Below are positions 1 through 10,062 of a stretch of DNA of 60,102 nt, one piece after another (position 1 is the stretch's first letter; each line of letters starts with the position of its first letter). Origin of the DNA: an uncultured Myxococcales bacterium (lineage in GTDB: Bacteria > Myxococcota_A > UBA9042); NCBI GenBank assembly GCA_903924465.1, contig CAIYBN010000128.1, positions 1 through 60,102 on the forward strand, written 5' to 3'. Made by a program: the position numbers and the translations under genes. The notes below the pieces were generated by a model that worked only from the letters and a program-made list of their open reading frames with translations, did not search any database and was not told the DNA's origin.

Positions 1-580
1 CCAGCGTTTCCGGGAGAAGTCCATGACATTACGGGCCGATTCACGCCAGCGGGTGGTACCTAGTTCGTGGCCGAATTCCGGCCCCATCCCGATGGCCGAA
101 CTCGGCCCTCGGTGGGTGGTTTACCGTGGCCGCGGACAGCAAGCGTGCTCCGGCGATTCGCGATCCGGTTGGCCGCCAACTGCGCGCTTCCGTGCAATGG
201 GTGTGGCGTCTGTCAGTGAGAAGATTGGCAATATCCAATCCTTTTCAAGGTAAGCGGCCAGCGCAGCCTGTCAAGTCGGTTGCCCAGAAGATCCAAAGTA
301 TTTTTCAGATGTTGCTCAATGAGTGTCTGAGCGCGTTGCGTGGCTTTCTCCCCGTCCTCATGTCTCGCCCGGTCTCGCCACGTGGGTGGCTGCACTTCCA
401 GCGGGCCGCCGAAATCATTGCTCGGCACGCTGACCACGCACAATCGCCACTTGGACCGACCGCCAACCGCGACGTATGAGCGCTCCAACCGGCTACCCGA
501 AACGGCGCGTGGTCGTGTGGTGCGTTTCGGTTGATTCAAAGTCTCAATAGAATATTCACTTGAATAGTTCTTGCCATCCG
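1..580. other. Intergenic or degraded sequence, no gene called
   Basis: No open frame here has a convincing start, ribosome site and protein-like composition. Positions 67-109 contain two imperfect copies of a GGCCGAAnTCnGGCC-like unit, a texture common near old mobile elements. The stretch ends at the target duplication of the insertion sequence that follows. Confidence 0.4.
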
Positions 581-588
581 CTCACGTC
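581..588. repeat. Left target site duplication of the ISKra4-type element
   Basis: CTCACGTC immediately outside the left inverted repeat. The identical octamer lies at 2113-2120 outside the right repeat. Confidence 0.85.
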
Positions 589-2112
589 GGGCGCATCCGC
601 CAAATGATTCAAGCCGCCCGTAGCGCGATTCCCGGCTCGCACCGCCAAGCCGCCCGCAGCGCCAGCATCGGCGGACTCCCCGCGTGGCTCCAGCGGATTC
701 CCGACCGCTTCATCCGCTGCTGCATCACATGTCCGACTCCGCTCTCGATCACGCCCGAGCCGATATCGAGCCCTCGCGACCGCGCCGCCGGGTAGTCGAT
801 CTGCGCCCGCCGTTTCACCAGATAGCCATGCAAACCGCGTAGTTTCTCTTTCCCCTCTACCCCCACGCCGGGCCGATTCGTCTCGATCAGCAGTTCGCCC
901 AGCGCCTCGGTCACCGCGCCCGTCCGCAGCAGTTCCATCTTGTGCTCGCGCCAGTCAAAGGCCTCGCCGTCGTCGGTTTCCGTGGCAAACAGCACGCGCG
1001 CCGTCTCCGCCACGTGCTCGCTCACGTGATACCAGTCCAGGATCTTGCGCGCGCCAGGCAGCCACTCCTCGCACAAGCCGTTGAGCCACTCGGAACCGTC
1101 TGACAAGAAGACCACGTTTCCCTTGATGATTTCGTTGCCGCACTTGTCCTTTGGCAGCCACTTCCGCACGGCCTCCCATAGCATCGGCCCGCACTTGTCC
1201 GCCGATTTCATCGTCGCGATGACCTGCCGCTCCGTCAGTTGCCGCCGGTCGAGACTCACTTCGGCTCGTGCCATCGACGGAAACACAATAAAAAGCTTGG
1301 CCTCCTTCCACCCGCCGTCGTGCTGCAGCATCCCGCCGTCGCCGAGCACGTACAGCACCTCGTTTGACCGCAGCTGCCGCGACTCACCGAGCTGGCCTGC
1401 CTCCATCTTTGGCATGAGCGCGTTGCCTGTTTCCTGACAAATTCCATGCACCTTGTCGGCGCTCATCGACAGGCCGGCCATGCGGCCCAGCAGCTTCTCC
1501 GACGCTTCGCCAAACGGCGCGTTCGCCCCCGCAATCGCTGCCATCTCGCGCAGCTCCTGCGTCATCCCGTCGCGTTGCAGGTTCATCACCAGGCGCAGGC
1601 CCATCTCGCCGCGGTGGCAGTCGCGGCACTGCCAGTACGGCGACTGCACCGTCTGCGGCGCGCCGGTCAGGCAAGTGCGCAGTTCCATCGGCCGTATCTG
1701 CTTGAACGTCATCGTCGTTTTGCAAGTCATGCACGCCGGAGCCCGCTCGCGCGCCCGCAGGCTCGGCAGCCCCTGCGCAAGCATCGCGCCCGCGGCGTGC
1801 TCCCCCAGACGCAGCATCTCACGACGGACGTGAGCGTCGAAATCTGCGAAATCAGTGGGTTGCCGCACGACATCGGCCAGCCGCGCGCAAACTTCACGCA
1901 ACGCTGGCAGCAGGTGGTTGAACAAGTTCTCGGCTTCGATCATTTTGGACATGGCGGCGTCTCGTTCCTTGCGTTCGCGGTGAACGCGGTGGTTTTGAAG
2001 TCACCGGAACGATACGCCGTCATTGTCTTTTTGCGAGGTTACGCGGGGTTCATGCGAGTCGATGGTTGGAAGTCCGCGAAATCAGATCGAAGATCAGTCT
2101 GCGGATGCGCCC
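589..2112 (-). mobile_element. Complete ISKra4-family insertion sequence
   Basis: A 1524-bp element bounded by perfect 12-bp terminal inverted repeats, GGGCGCATCCGC at 589-600 and its reverse complement at 2101-2112. Both ends are flanked by the direct repeat CTCACGTC (581-588 and 2113-2120), an 8-bp target site duplication. The single gene inside encodes an ISKra4-type transposase on the minus strand. Intact repeats, intact duplication and an uninterrupted transposase all suggest a recent, potentially active insertion. Family assignment rests on the transposase; the ends and duplication are seen directly. Confidence 0.88.
609..1952 (-). CDS. ISKra4-family transposase
   Basis: A 447-residue transposase that catalyses movement of the surrounding insertion sequence. 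The N-terminal part carries Cys pairs (CMTCKTTM and CRDCH) like the zinc-ribbon region of ISKra4 enzymes. The catalytic half shows the family landmarks in order: VLYVLGDGG, FLSDGSEWL, ILDWYHVSEH and, near the C-terminus, IGSGVIESGVGHVMQQRMK, which together supply the acidic residues of an RNase H-like site. The ATG at 1950-1952 is used, and the frame is open to about 20 bp from the left inverted repeat. Nothing suggests inactivation. Confidence 0.88.
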   Translation of the reverse strand: MSKMIEAENLFNHLLPALREVCARLADVVRQPTDFADFDAHVRREMLRLGEHAAGAMLAQGLPSLRARERAPACMTCKTTMTFKQIRPMELRTCLTGAPQTVQSPYWQCRDCHRGEMGLRLVMNLQRDGMTQELREMAAIAGANAPFGEASEKLLGRMAGLSMSADKVHGICQETGNALMPKMEAGQLGESRQLRSNEVLYVLGDGGMLQHDGGWKEAKLFIVFPSMARAEVSLDRRQLTERQVIATMKSADKCGPMLWEAVRKWLPKDKCGNEIIKGNVVFLSDGSEWLNGLCEEWLPGARKILDWYHVSEHVAETARVLFATETDDGEAFDWREHKMELLRTGAVTEALGELLIETNRPGVGVEGKEKLRGLHGYLVKRRAQIDYPAARSRGLDIGSGVIESGVGHVMQQRMKRSGIRWSHAGSPPMLALRAAWRCEPGIALRAA

Positions 2113-2120
2113 CTCACGTC
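2113..2120. repeat. Right target site duplication of the ISKra4-type element
   Basis: CTCACGTC immediately outside the right inverted repeat, matching 581-588 exactly. Confidence 0.85.
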
Positions 2121-2307
2121 TTTGAGCTTGACGCGGATGTTGGGCAAGCTCACACTGCGCCGGTGTGTTTGAGGCTGCAAGGCGCAGCATCGGGCACAGC
2201 GCGGAAGTGGAACGTGGAAAAGAATGGTGGTTGCGCTTTTTACGCCCCGCCCCCCCATGCCCCAGACCGTTCATAGTGGGTCGAATCGTTTGGGCAGGTC
2301 GAGAGCA

Positions 2308-4101
2308 ATGAATCAAACGCGGCAGGTTCCGCTGCTACAGGTGCCCATCAACGCGACGCGCGAGGTGGACGCGCTTGCCGACGCCGGTGCGGACGTTTTC
2401 TACTTTGGCCTGACGCTGGCCGGAATCCGTGAGGAGCGGGTTGGCTGGGCGATGGAGAACGGGAGGGACAAGAAGGAGGCCAGCGTCGGGTCGACCGGCG
2501 AGATGCGGGAACTCGTGGCCGCGGTGCATGCTCGCGGACGGCGAACCGTCTTGGCCATGAACCGCCTCTATCCGCCCGCCGTGCTTCCGGCGATCGAGGA
2601 GGCAACGGCGACGGCGATCGAAAGCGGGGTCGACGGGGTCATCGTCTCGGACTTGGCTCTCTTCCGCTTCGTGCAGCAGCGCTGGCCGGAACTTCCCATC
2701 ACCGCGAGCACGATCATGGGAATTCACAACAGCGCCGGGATCGCGCTCGCCGGGCGCCTCGGCTTCCGGCAAGTCGTCCTTCCGCGACCGATGCGGTTGG
2801 AAGAGATCAAAGGCCTGACGCAGGGAGAAGGCCCCGGAATCGAGATCTTCATCGCCCGTGAACGGTGTCGCTTCATCAACGCCTATTGCCGCCTCGAGCA
2901 CTTGGTCCCGAACGCGGACGGCTCCGGGTTCGAACGCAAAGCCAGTCCGATTTGCACGCAGAACCTGCTCGATGACGCGGGAGGGAACTGGCAGGGCGAG
3001 GAACACGAGGCGTCCTCCGAGTCCTGCGGCCTCTGCGCCATCGCGGCCTTACGCCACCTGCCCCGGATTCATGCGTTCAAGATTGTCGGGCGAGGCAATC
3101 CGCTCGAACTCCGCCTGCGCTTCGTGCGGGAAGCCCGCCGGCTGCTCGACTCCAGCATTGCGGATCGCGTGGAGGCGGAGAAGGATGTCCGCCGCGAACA
3201 AGCCGTCGAGTGCTCGCCGGCGAAGTGCTACTACCCGGCCATCGAACACCGCGGAAAGCCGACGCCCGTCGCTCCCCAGCCAGCGGAGCCAACGGTAGTT
3301 CCGCAAACGAATTTGCCAATCCACGCGCTTCTTTTCGCGGGGGCGAACACCGTCGATGTCCCCGATGGCATGGCTGGAATCTATCTCGGGCACGAGACGT
3401 GCGTTCACCTCCTGCCTTCCCTCTCCCTCCTCCGTAAGCTGGCGTCGTCCGCGATCGACCGCGGGATGGAGGTCCGCCTTGTGCTTCCCCCTCTCTTTGC
3501 CGACCGGGAACTGCGCGCGGGCCTGAAACTCGCCGCAGCACTGGCGACGCTCGCGCCGGGACGCAGCGAAGTCACGGCCAACGACGTCGGCACCTTGATC
3601 GCGCTTCGGGAGGAGCTGGGCGACAGCGTCGGGCGGACGCTCGGGCGGTTGCTCGTGTTCCAACGTCACGACCCTCGGCTTCTGCGCTGGAAGGAGTCCG
3701 CCGAAACCGTCGCGCTCGTCAACGCGATGCCCGCTCCGCACATCGGGGCAATTGGGGAGATGGCGCTGGCACGGCGGGCCGAGGTGTCGCCGTCGCGGGA
3801 GTGGCAGAAGTGGGAAGCGAAGGGAATCGACCGCCTGACGCTGCACGCTGGTCCCGGACTGCTCTCGATGGGCCGAGCCTGTGTCACGCTGGCCGGGATT
3901 GCTGCCGAGACTTCCGGAGTCCGGTCATTCCAGGTGCCGACCCACTGCGACCGCCCCTGCCTGACGCGTCATCGCAAGGTTTCAGTCCCGGGCAGTGGCG
4001 AGAGCTATCTGGTTCACTGCAACGCCATGCTGGCACCGCTCGCGTTTCCCAACGCATTGCCTGCCGAGGTGGACCGCATCGTGATCCACCTGAATCGCTA
4101 A
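2308..4101 (+). CDS. Peptidase U32 family protein
   Basis: A 597-residue protein of the U32 family (collagenase-like and UbiU/UbiV/RlhA-related proteins), whose members carry a 4Fe-4S cluster and mostly act in oxygen-independent hydroxylation rather than proteolysis. The N-terminal TIM-barrel-like half shows ADAGADVFYFG near residue 25 and ITASTIMGIHNSAG near 131. Cysteines at 187, 194, 216 and 240 (with 243) match the spaced Cys ligands of the family. A second, less conserved half holds another Cys group near residue 550. A longer frame opens at 2224, but the ATG at 2308 gives the normal N-terminus. It stands alone between the insertion sequence and cstA. The substrate is unknown. Confidence 0.75.
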   Translation: MNQTRQVPLLQVPINATREVDALADAGADVFYFGLTLAGIREERVGWAMENGRDKKEASVGSTGEMRELVAAVHARGRRTVLAMNRLYPPAVLPAIEEATATAIESGVDGVIVSDLALFRFVQQRWPELPITASTIMGIHNSAGIALAGRLGFRQVVLPRPMRLEEIKGLTQGEGPGIEIFIARERCRFINAYCRLEHLVPNADGSGFERKASPICTQNLLDDAGGNWQGEEHEASSESCGLCAIAALRHLPRIHAFKIVGRGNPLELRLRFVREARRLLDSSIADRVEAEKDVRREQAVECSPAKCYYPAIEHRGKPTPVAPQPAEPTVVPQTNLPIHALLFAGANTVDVPDGMAGIYLGHETCVHLLPSLSLLRKLASSAIDRGMEVRLVLPPLFADRELRAGLKLAAALATLAPGRSEVTANDVGTLIALREELGDSVGRTLGRLLVFQRHDPRLLRWKESAETVALVNAMPAPHIGAIGEMALARRAEVSPSREWQKWEAKGIDRLTLHAGPGLLSMGRACVTLAGIAAETSGVRSFQVPTHCDRPCLTRHRKVSVPGSGESYLVHCNAMLAPLAFPNALPAEVDRIVIHLNR

Positions 4102-4534
4102 CAGATCCAACAGTATTGTCGCGGCTCGAAGACCGCAGCGTTTCGCCAGCCCAGTCTCCCCCAAGCCGCGCAGAGCATCCACACTTGACCCAAATCCACC
4201 TTGCCAAGCGAGCCCCCGTCGCGCGCGCAGCGCAACGGGCCCGCGCAGCGCACCCGAGTTCCCAGAATCCCGTATCGACCACCTTCCCCACGCCCAAGAC
4301 CGCGGCGAGCAAGGCGGCGAAGCCGCTGCGCAGCCGTCCCCTGTGAACCCCAGAACTTCCCCAGCCCGGGCCAAGGAAGTGGGAGTCCGAGGGAGAAACC
4401 TGCCGGTCAGGCTGGTTTCTTCCTCGGATCGCGAAGACAAATCATCTCTTTTCCAAGAACCAGGCTCGCGTACCGTATGCACCTTCCCGCCAGCCGGCAG
4501 CTATGCCACCATCCCCTCCGGAGGATAGAAAGCC
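4102..4534. other. Intergenic region upstream of cstA
   Basis: There is no credible gene in these 433 bases; open frames here are compositional shadows. The only element I can place is a strong Shine-Dalgarno GGAGG at 4520-4524, ten bases before the cstA ATG. A cstA promoter presumably lies here, but no clear -10/-35 pair stands out. Confidence 0.4.
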
Positions 4535-6319
4535 ATGCACGCCCTGCCCCTTCTGCTGCCAGCCCTGTGCGTTCTCGCGATTGCCTATCGCTATTACTCC
4601 GCCTTCCTGGCAACCAAGGTCCTCGTCCTCGACGACGCGCGCATCACGCCCGCCCACAGCCTCGCCGACGGCCACAACTTCCACGCCACCAACAAATACG
4701 TGCTCTTCGGCCACCACTTCGCCGCGATCACCGGCGCGGGACCACTCATCGGCCCGGTGCTCGCCACGCAGTTCGGCTTCATGCCCGGCTTCCTGTGGAT
4801 TCTTGTCGGCGTTGTGCTCGCCGGCGCCGTTCATGACTTCGTCATCCTCACCGCATCGATCCGCCACCAGGGCCGCTCGCTCGCGCAAATCGCCGCCGCG
4901 GAGATCTCGCCGCGCTCCGGCCTCATCACCTCCATCGCCATCCTGTGCATCATCGTGGTCGCCTTGGCCGGTCTCGGCGTCGCGGTCGTCAACGCGTTGT
5001 CGGAATCCGCCTGGGGCGTCTTCACCGTCGCCGCCAGCAGTCCCTTGGCGCTGTTCATGGGCGTCTACCTCTACGCCTTTCGCAAGGGCAAGGTCGTCGA
5101 AGCCACCGCCATCGGTGTCACCGGCATGATTGCCGCGGTCATCTTCGGCCGCGACGTCGCCGCCAGCTCCATCGGCCACTTCTTCGTGCTGTCACGCGGC
5201 GAAATCACCATCGCGATGGCCATCTACGGCTTCCTCGCCTCGGTCCTGCCCGTGTGGCTCCTGCTCTGCCCGCGCGACTACCTCTCGTCCTTCCTCAAGC
5301 TCGGCACCATCACCGCGTTGGTCGTCGGCGTGCTGGTCGTCAATCCCGAGTTGCACGCACCCGCCATCTCGCAATTCGCCAACGGTGGCGGGCCCATCGT
5401 CCCCGGCAAGCTGTTCCCGTTCATGTTCATCACCATCGCCTGCGGCGCCATCTCCGGGTTCCACAGCCTGGTTGCCAGCGGCACCACGCCGAAAATGCTC
5501 GACCGTGAATCCCATGCACGGCCCATCGGCTATGGCGCGATGCTCGTCGAGGGTTTGGTTGGCATGACCGCGCTCATCGCGGCCGCTTCCTTGCATCCCG
5601 GCGACTACTACGCCATCAACGTCAGCGCCCAGAAATTCGCCGGGATGGGCATCAGCATGGTCAACCTCAACGAGTTGCAGAGCCAGGTTGGCGAGGCCAT
5701 CGCCGGTCGCCCCGGCGGCGCGGTCAGCTTGGCCGTCGGCATGGCGCAAATCTTCAGCGCCATCCCCGGCATGCGCGGCTTGATGAGCTACTGGTACCAC
5801 TTCGCCATCATGTTCGAAGCCATGTTCGTGCTCACCACCATCGACACCGGCACGCGCGTCGCCCGCTTTCTTGTGCAGGAATTCCTCGGCCGCTTTCATC
5901 CCAAGCTCGGCGAGACCGCGTGGTTGCCCGGCAGCCTGCTCGCCGCCGCACTCGTCGTGCTCAGCTGGTCGACCTTCCTCTACAGCGGCTCCATCGAGAC
6001 CATCTGGCCCGTCTTCGGCATCGCCAACCAACTGCTCGCCGTCATCGCCTTGTCCGTCGGCACGATGGTGATCCGCAACCTCGGCCGCCCGCAGTACGTC
6101 TGGGTCACGCTTGCGCCGATGTGCGTACTCGCCTGCACCACGCTCACCGCCGGCGTCTTCAGCATTCGCGACATTTTCCTGCCCATGACCGAAAAGCCTG
6201 GATTCGCCTTGAGAGGCTGGTTCAACACGGCGCTGGCCACTGCAATGATGGCGTGCGTGCTGCTGGTGCTGGCCGAGATGGTCAAGCGCTGGCGCTCGCC
6301 GGTCAAAGCCTACGCATGA
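4535..6319 (+). CDS. cstA: Carbon starvation CstA-family transporter
   Basis: A 594-residue polytopic inner-membrane protein of the CstA/BtsT family, known pyruvate/peptide symporters induced when preferred carbon runs out. The family signature is clear in the first 120 residues: RYYSAFLATKVLVLDD, HNFHATNKYVLFGHHFAAI, GAGPLIGPVLA and GAVHDF. A second conserved block, SGFHSLVASGTTPKML, lies near residue 310, and FGIANQLLA lies near 495. At least a dozen hydrophobic spans are visible. The GGAGG at 4520-4524 fixes the start. It appears to be monocistronic. Confidence 0.92.
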   Translation: MHALPLLLPALCVLAIAYRYYSAFLATKVLVLDDARITPAHSLADGHNFHATNKYVLFGHHFAAITGAGPLIGPVLATQFGFMPGFLWILVGVVLAGAVHDFVILTASIRHQGRSLAQIAAAEISPRSGLITSIAILCIIVVALAGLGVAVVNALSESAWGVFTVAASSPLALFMGVYLYAFRKGKVVEATAIGVTGMIAAVIFGRDVAASSIGHFFVLSRGEITIAMAIYGFLASVLPVWLLLCPRDYLSSFLKLGTITALVVGVLVVNPELHAPAISQFANGGGPIVPGKLFPFMFITIACGAISGFHSLVASGTTPKMLDRESHARPIGYGAMLVEGLVGMTALIAAASLHPGDYYAINVSAQKFAGMGISMVNLNELQSQVGEAIAGRPGGAVSLAVGMAQIFSAIPGMRGLMSYWYHFAIMFEAMFVLTTIDTGTRVARFLVQEFLGRFHPKLGETAWLPGSLLAAALVVLSWSTFLYSGSIETIWPVFGIANQLLAVIALSVGTMVIRNLGRPQYVWVTLAPMCVLACTTLTAGVFSIRDIFLPMTEKPGFALRGWFNTALATAMMACVLLVLAEMVKRWRSPVKAYA

Positions 6320-6519
6320 CGACCTGATTCCAACACCAAATTTCGTCGCTCAGACCTGTTGCATTTCGGACTGGAACCGCGAGCGCGCCCCTTCGGTGGC
6401 ACGCCGCCGATGAAGAAGGTTTGATCGCGAACTTCGGTCGGAGTGCATAGCGATTCAAGGACCTGTCATGCTAGGCTGACACCACGTGCATGCGCCACGC
6501 GCGCAGCCGGAGGTTTTTC

Positions 6520-7593
6520 ATGGCCAAGTTCATCCTCGCTTTCACCCTCTTGCTCGTCGGCTGCGGCACAACGACCGGCGGTGGCGGCATCGCCGTCAGC
6601 GGCGGCAACACCGCAGGCACGCCATGCAACGTCGCGGTCAAGGAAGGCTGCCTGCTCGTGCTCGGCGGTTCGGAACGCATGTCGTGTGTCGCCGGCAAGT
6701 GGGCCGTCCTGGAAGTCTGCGCGTTGGGCACCGCGTGCACGGAGCAATTGACCGCCGGAGAAGCCGCACACACGACCGCCTGCGCCGCGGCGGGCGACAC
6801 GACGAGCAGCGCGGACGCGTCGAGCGATGCCGAGGACGCCAGCGTCGGCAGCGATACCGCCAACATCGACGAGAAGAAGGACGGCATGGTCAACGATACC
6901 GCCGATTCGGCCACCGGTGGCGGCTCCGATGTCGAGGTCACCGATGCGTTTGTCGGCACGGACACGTACACGGGCGACGACGGCTATCCGTACAACGACG
7001 GATTCATCAGCAACGACGGCTATGTCGGCTATGACACCAATCCCTACGGCGATGCCTACAGCTACGACACAAATCCCTACGATATTGACTATGACGGCTA
7101 TTACTACGACACCAATCCGTATGACGTCGACTACGATGGCTATAGCTATGACGTCGACTATGACAGCTACGGCAGTGACACCAGCAGCGACCCGTGCGTT
7201 TACGACAAACCCACAACCTTTCCCGGCTGCACGAGCTACGACGACGCGGCGTACGTCAATACGCTCACGCCGGGCACGACGGCGTTCAACAACTTCGTCA
7301 ATATTGTCCAGGAGTGCACCACGGTCATCGGCTGCCTGAACGAGGGCACGCAATGCCTGATGCCCGAAGGCGCGCAGGTTGCCCAGGGCAAGTGCGTCGC
7401 GGACTGCATCGCCCAGCAAACCGGATACGCCATCAGCACCGGCTGCGCGTGGTGCTACGGCGAGTTCTCGGGCATCTGCGGCTACACCTACTGTTTCACT
7501 CCCTGCACGCCTGACGCGACGTCGCCGGATTGCCAGAACTGCTTGGCGATGAACTGCGATGCGAAGCGGGAGGCTTGCAAGGCCGGAATGTAG
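6520..7593 (+). CDS. Secreted lipoprotein with Asp/Tyr-rich repeats and Cys-rich C-terminus
   Basis: A 357-residue predicted lipoprotein. The signal peptide ends in a lipobox (LLLVGC), so the mature protein should be lipid-anchored at about Cys15. After an Asp/Ser/Thr-rich linker, roughly 65 residues (about 6965-7180) consist of imperfect repeats such as YDTNPYD and DYDGYSYD, acidic and aromatic and perhaps calcium-binding. The last 130 residues contain many cysteines, likely a disulfide-rich surface domain. The start is chosen by the GGAGG at 6509-6513; an in-frame ATG at 6490 lacks such a site. The function is unknown; the layout is typical of myxobacterial-type surface lipoproteins. Confidence 0.75.
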   Translation: MAKFILAFTLLLVGCGTTTGGGGIAVSGGNTAGTPCNVAVKEGCLLVLGGSERMSCVAGKWAVLEVCALGTACTEQLTAGEAAHTTACAAAGDTTSSADASSDAEDASVGSDTANIDEKKDGMVNDTADSATGGGSDVEVTDAFVGTDTYTGDDGYPYNDGFISNDGYVGYDTNPYGDAYSYDTNPYDIDYDGYYYDTNPYDVDYDGYSYDVDYDSYGSDTSSDPCVYDKPTTFPGCTSYDDAAYVNTLTPGTTAFNNFVNIVQECTTVIGCLNEGTQCLMPEGAQVAQGKCVADCIAQQTGYAISTGCAWCYGEFSGICGYTYCFTPCTPDATSPDCQNCLAMNCDAKREACKAGM

Positions 7594-7709
7594 CGGTGCA
7601 AAGTGGCGAGATGAACGGACGGAATGCGGAGTTCAAGCCGGGCACAGGCATCCGCTGCACAGGTTCCAATGGGCTGTCGGAACGGTGACCGAGTTGGCTT
7701 GTTTCCACC

Positions 7710-9599
7710 TCACTGACCCTCGGCACCATGCGCCGCGGGATGAAACAGCGCCTCAACCCATCGAAACAACACAGCACCTTCGGGCCGACGGGCAATTTCC
7801 CGACACGCGGCATCTCCTTCTTCTGGCGAACGCACTTCAACGTGAAGCAGGCTTCGCCCTGTCGTGCGTGGATCGACCACCATCCGCAGCACGAGACTGG
7901 CGGGAGCGGAAAGGTCAAAATCAGGGAACGACATGGCTGGAAAGCCCTGAGTCAACCTCGCATACGCCGTGGAGCGTGCCCAGAACGGTGTAAATAACCA
8001 CTGAGCGTCACCAGACTGGGGAGCATGACTGGAAATCGCACGAGCTGGAATCGTTGGGTTCGGAAGACGTATGTGCGCTGCGTTCACCACAAGCGATGCC
8101 TTGGCAGCCGCGACCACCCAATCGCCCCGCGACGCCGCGATGGCCCGTTCACACCGCGCCAGCTGCTCTGGGTTCTCCACACATTGTGCGTGCAGAAGTG
8201 CGAGGGCGCGAAACAACTCGCGCGGACAAGCGCGAGGCGGCGTCAGCTCAACAACGTTCCACGCGGGATCCAGAACGGCCAGAAGCGGTTGCTCCGGACC
8301 AACGCCACTACCCCAGTAAGGCAGATACCAAACCGTGTTCGCAGAAGAATCAGCCTGGCGCAATGCCTCGAACTCGGCCTGCTTGGGCGCGAGCATGAAC
8401 ACCGGAACCGTGATCACAGTGCCCAGCAGCAAGCATGCGACGCCCGACTGCAGACAGCGGCGGGCAAGCACGGGGCGCGTCGTGGCCAGCTGGGATAGTC
8501 CCATCAATCCGAACGGAACCGCAAATGGCAACAGCACCAGTTGGTGGCGCAACATGTCGCCCAACCCGAAATACAGAACCAGATACAGGGCGAAGACCAG
8601 ACGTGTTGCCATCGGGACTTTTTGCGCCCGCTCGTAGCGGTACGTCCCCGCGAGCCAAGCCACCAACCCATTGGTGAGCAGCCCCCCCAACAACTTCGGC
8701 AGCGCAATCACCATGGCAACGCCAATGGTCAGGCGACGCACCCCAGGCGACGAGCGCAAGCGCAACAAACGCTCCGACTTTTGAAGCGCCGCCCCGGCCA
8801 GCACCACGCAAACGCCCACGGGCAGCCATTGCCCAATGCGTGGCGCGTAGCCGGCGACCCGCGCCACGAAGTCCAGGCGCTCTGCCGCCAAAAGACCACT
8901 TCCAAACACGAGCGGCGCGAGCCACGCGCCGACCACTGCGAGGACGAATCCCCGGTGCCTTTTGCGCGTCTCCGAGAAGAGGGCAATCGGGACAAGCACA
9001 AGAAGAAAGTAGCCTTCCGCACGCAACGTGGCGGCGGCGAGCGTCCAAATTCCAGCTGCGAAGGCAGCGACGCACCGCGTGGCGAGCCCAAAGAGAGACG
9101 TCTCCTCCGTGGCCCCGTCGACAAGCAGCGCCGTCAATCCGACCGCGACCGCGAACGGCACGAATTCGTTGAGACCGGCTCCATAGACAAGCGTGGAAGC
9201 AGACGCTGCGACGAGCAGTCCGGCATGAATTCCCACACGCGGCAACGCGCCGGCACGACGCGCGACCAGATAGGCGAGCGAAGGCAGAAACGCTGCAGTG
9301 ACTGCATGAACGGGAAATGCCAGCAAAATGTCTGGATTACCCGCAAGCAGCCAGTCGTAAAAGGGGCGTATCGGTGAACCGACAGATTGCCCGGTCGCGC
9401 CGAGGTAAAGCGCGTAGTCATCGTATTCGCCGAGTGAAGCAAGCGGGCCGATGACGCGCAAGATCGCTGCTGTCAGCGCCCAGAGCCCCGCCAGAGCGAG
9501 GAAATCTCGTTTTCCGAGGCGCGCGAGGCGTGCGACCAGCAGGGTGCTGGCCGCGACAACCGCGAACACAACGTGAGTGCGGTCGAGCGTTCCAGTCAC
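7710..9599 (-). CDS. Polytopic membrane protein, possible GT-C-like enzyme
   Basis: A 629-residue protein with about 11-13 hydrophobic spans in the first 400 residues and a soluble C-terminal part of some 220 residues. The organisation (an early acidic loop, SLGEYDDYALYLG, many helices, then a periplasmic tail) is like GT-C-fold glycosyltransferases using polyprenyl-linked sugars, but I see no diagnostic motif. The start is a GTG at 9597-9599 with a weak ribosome site. It is transcribed away from the radical SAM genes. The glycosyltransferase reading is an inference. Confidence 0.6.
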   Translation of the reverse strand: MTGTLDRTHVVFAVVAASTLLVARLARLGKRDFLALAGLWALTAAILRVIGPLASLGEYDDYALYLGATGQSVGSPIRPFYDWLLAGNPDILLAFPVHAVTAAFLPSLAYLVARRAGALPRVGIHAGLLVAASASTLVYGAGLNEFVPFAVAVGLTALLVDGATEETSLFGLATRCVAAFAAGIWTLAAATLRAEGYFLLVLVPIALFSETRKRHRGFVLAVVGAWLAPLVFGSGLLAAERLDFVARVAGYAPRIGQWLPVGVCVVLAGAALQKSERLLRLRSSPGVRRLTIGVAMVIALPKLLGGLLTNGLVAWLAGTYRYERAQKVPMATRLVFALYLVLYFGLGDMLRHQLVLLPFAVPFGLMGLSQLATTRPVLARRCLQSGVACLLLGTVITVPVFMLAPKQAEFEALRQADSSANTVWYLPYWGSGVGPEQPLLAVLDPAWNVVELTPPRACPRELFRALALLHAQCVENPEQLARCERAIAASRGDWVVAAAKASLVVNAAHIRLPNPTIPARAISSHAPQSGDAQWLFTPFWARSTAYARLTQGFPAMSFPDFDLSAPASLVLRMVVDPRTTGRSLLHVEVRSPEEGDAACREIARRPEGAVLFRWVEALFHPAAHGAEGQ

Positions 9600-10062
9600 G
9601 GGCTTTTGTCATCGAGCAAGCGCCACCCCACCCTCATTCGCCCTGAAACGCTGCCCAAGGCATTCGCGCCAACCTCTCTGAACAAAGACCAGCATCGTTT
9701 GAATTGTCGCACCCTGGACCGCGCGAAACTGTTCAAGACACACCCAAGACCTGCGCCACTGGCAACCAGTAGAAGTCTGGCTGGCCCGCCCGGCGCTTGT
9801 CAAGCAACTGGAAGGGGCTTGCGGCTGGTCAAGGTTGCTTGAATCGTCTGCAATTGGCCCTGGAAATCGCGTCCGACACACACCGCGCGTGGCTGCGCGA
9901 CAGGACTGCCGAGTGGACCCTTGTCACTGCGTTGCCAGCCGATCTCAACACGGCAGAATGACTATGAAGTCCCATTCGATGCGTTGCGCTCTTGTTGGCA
10001 GCGTGGCACTGTAATCGCCTCGGTGTCGTGCGGACGCGACACAATCAAGGACCCGTGATTGC
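9600..10062. other. Divergent intergenic region
   Basis: 463 bases between the divergent membrane-protein gene and the B12-binding radical SAM gene. I see no gene, RNA or clear repeat. Promoters for both directions probably lie here. Confidence 0.35.
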
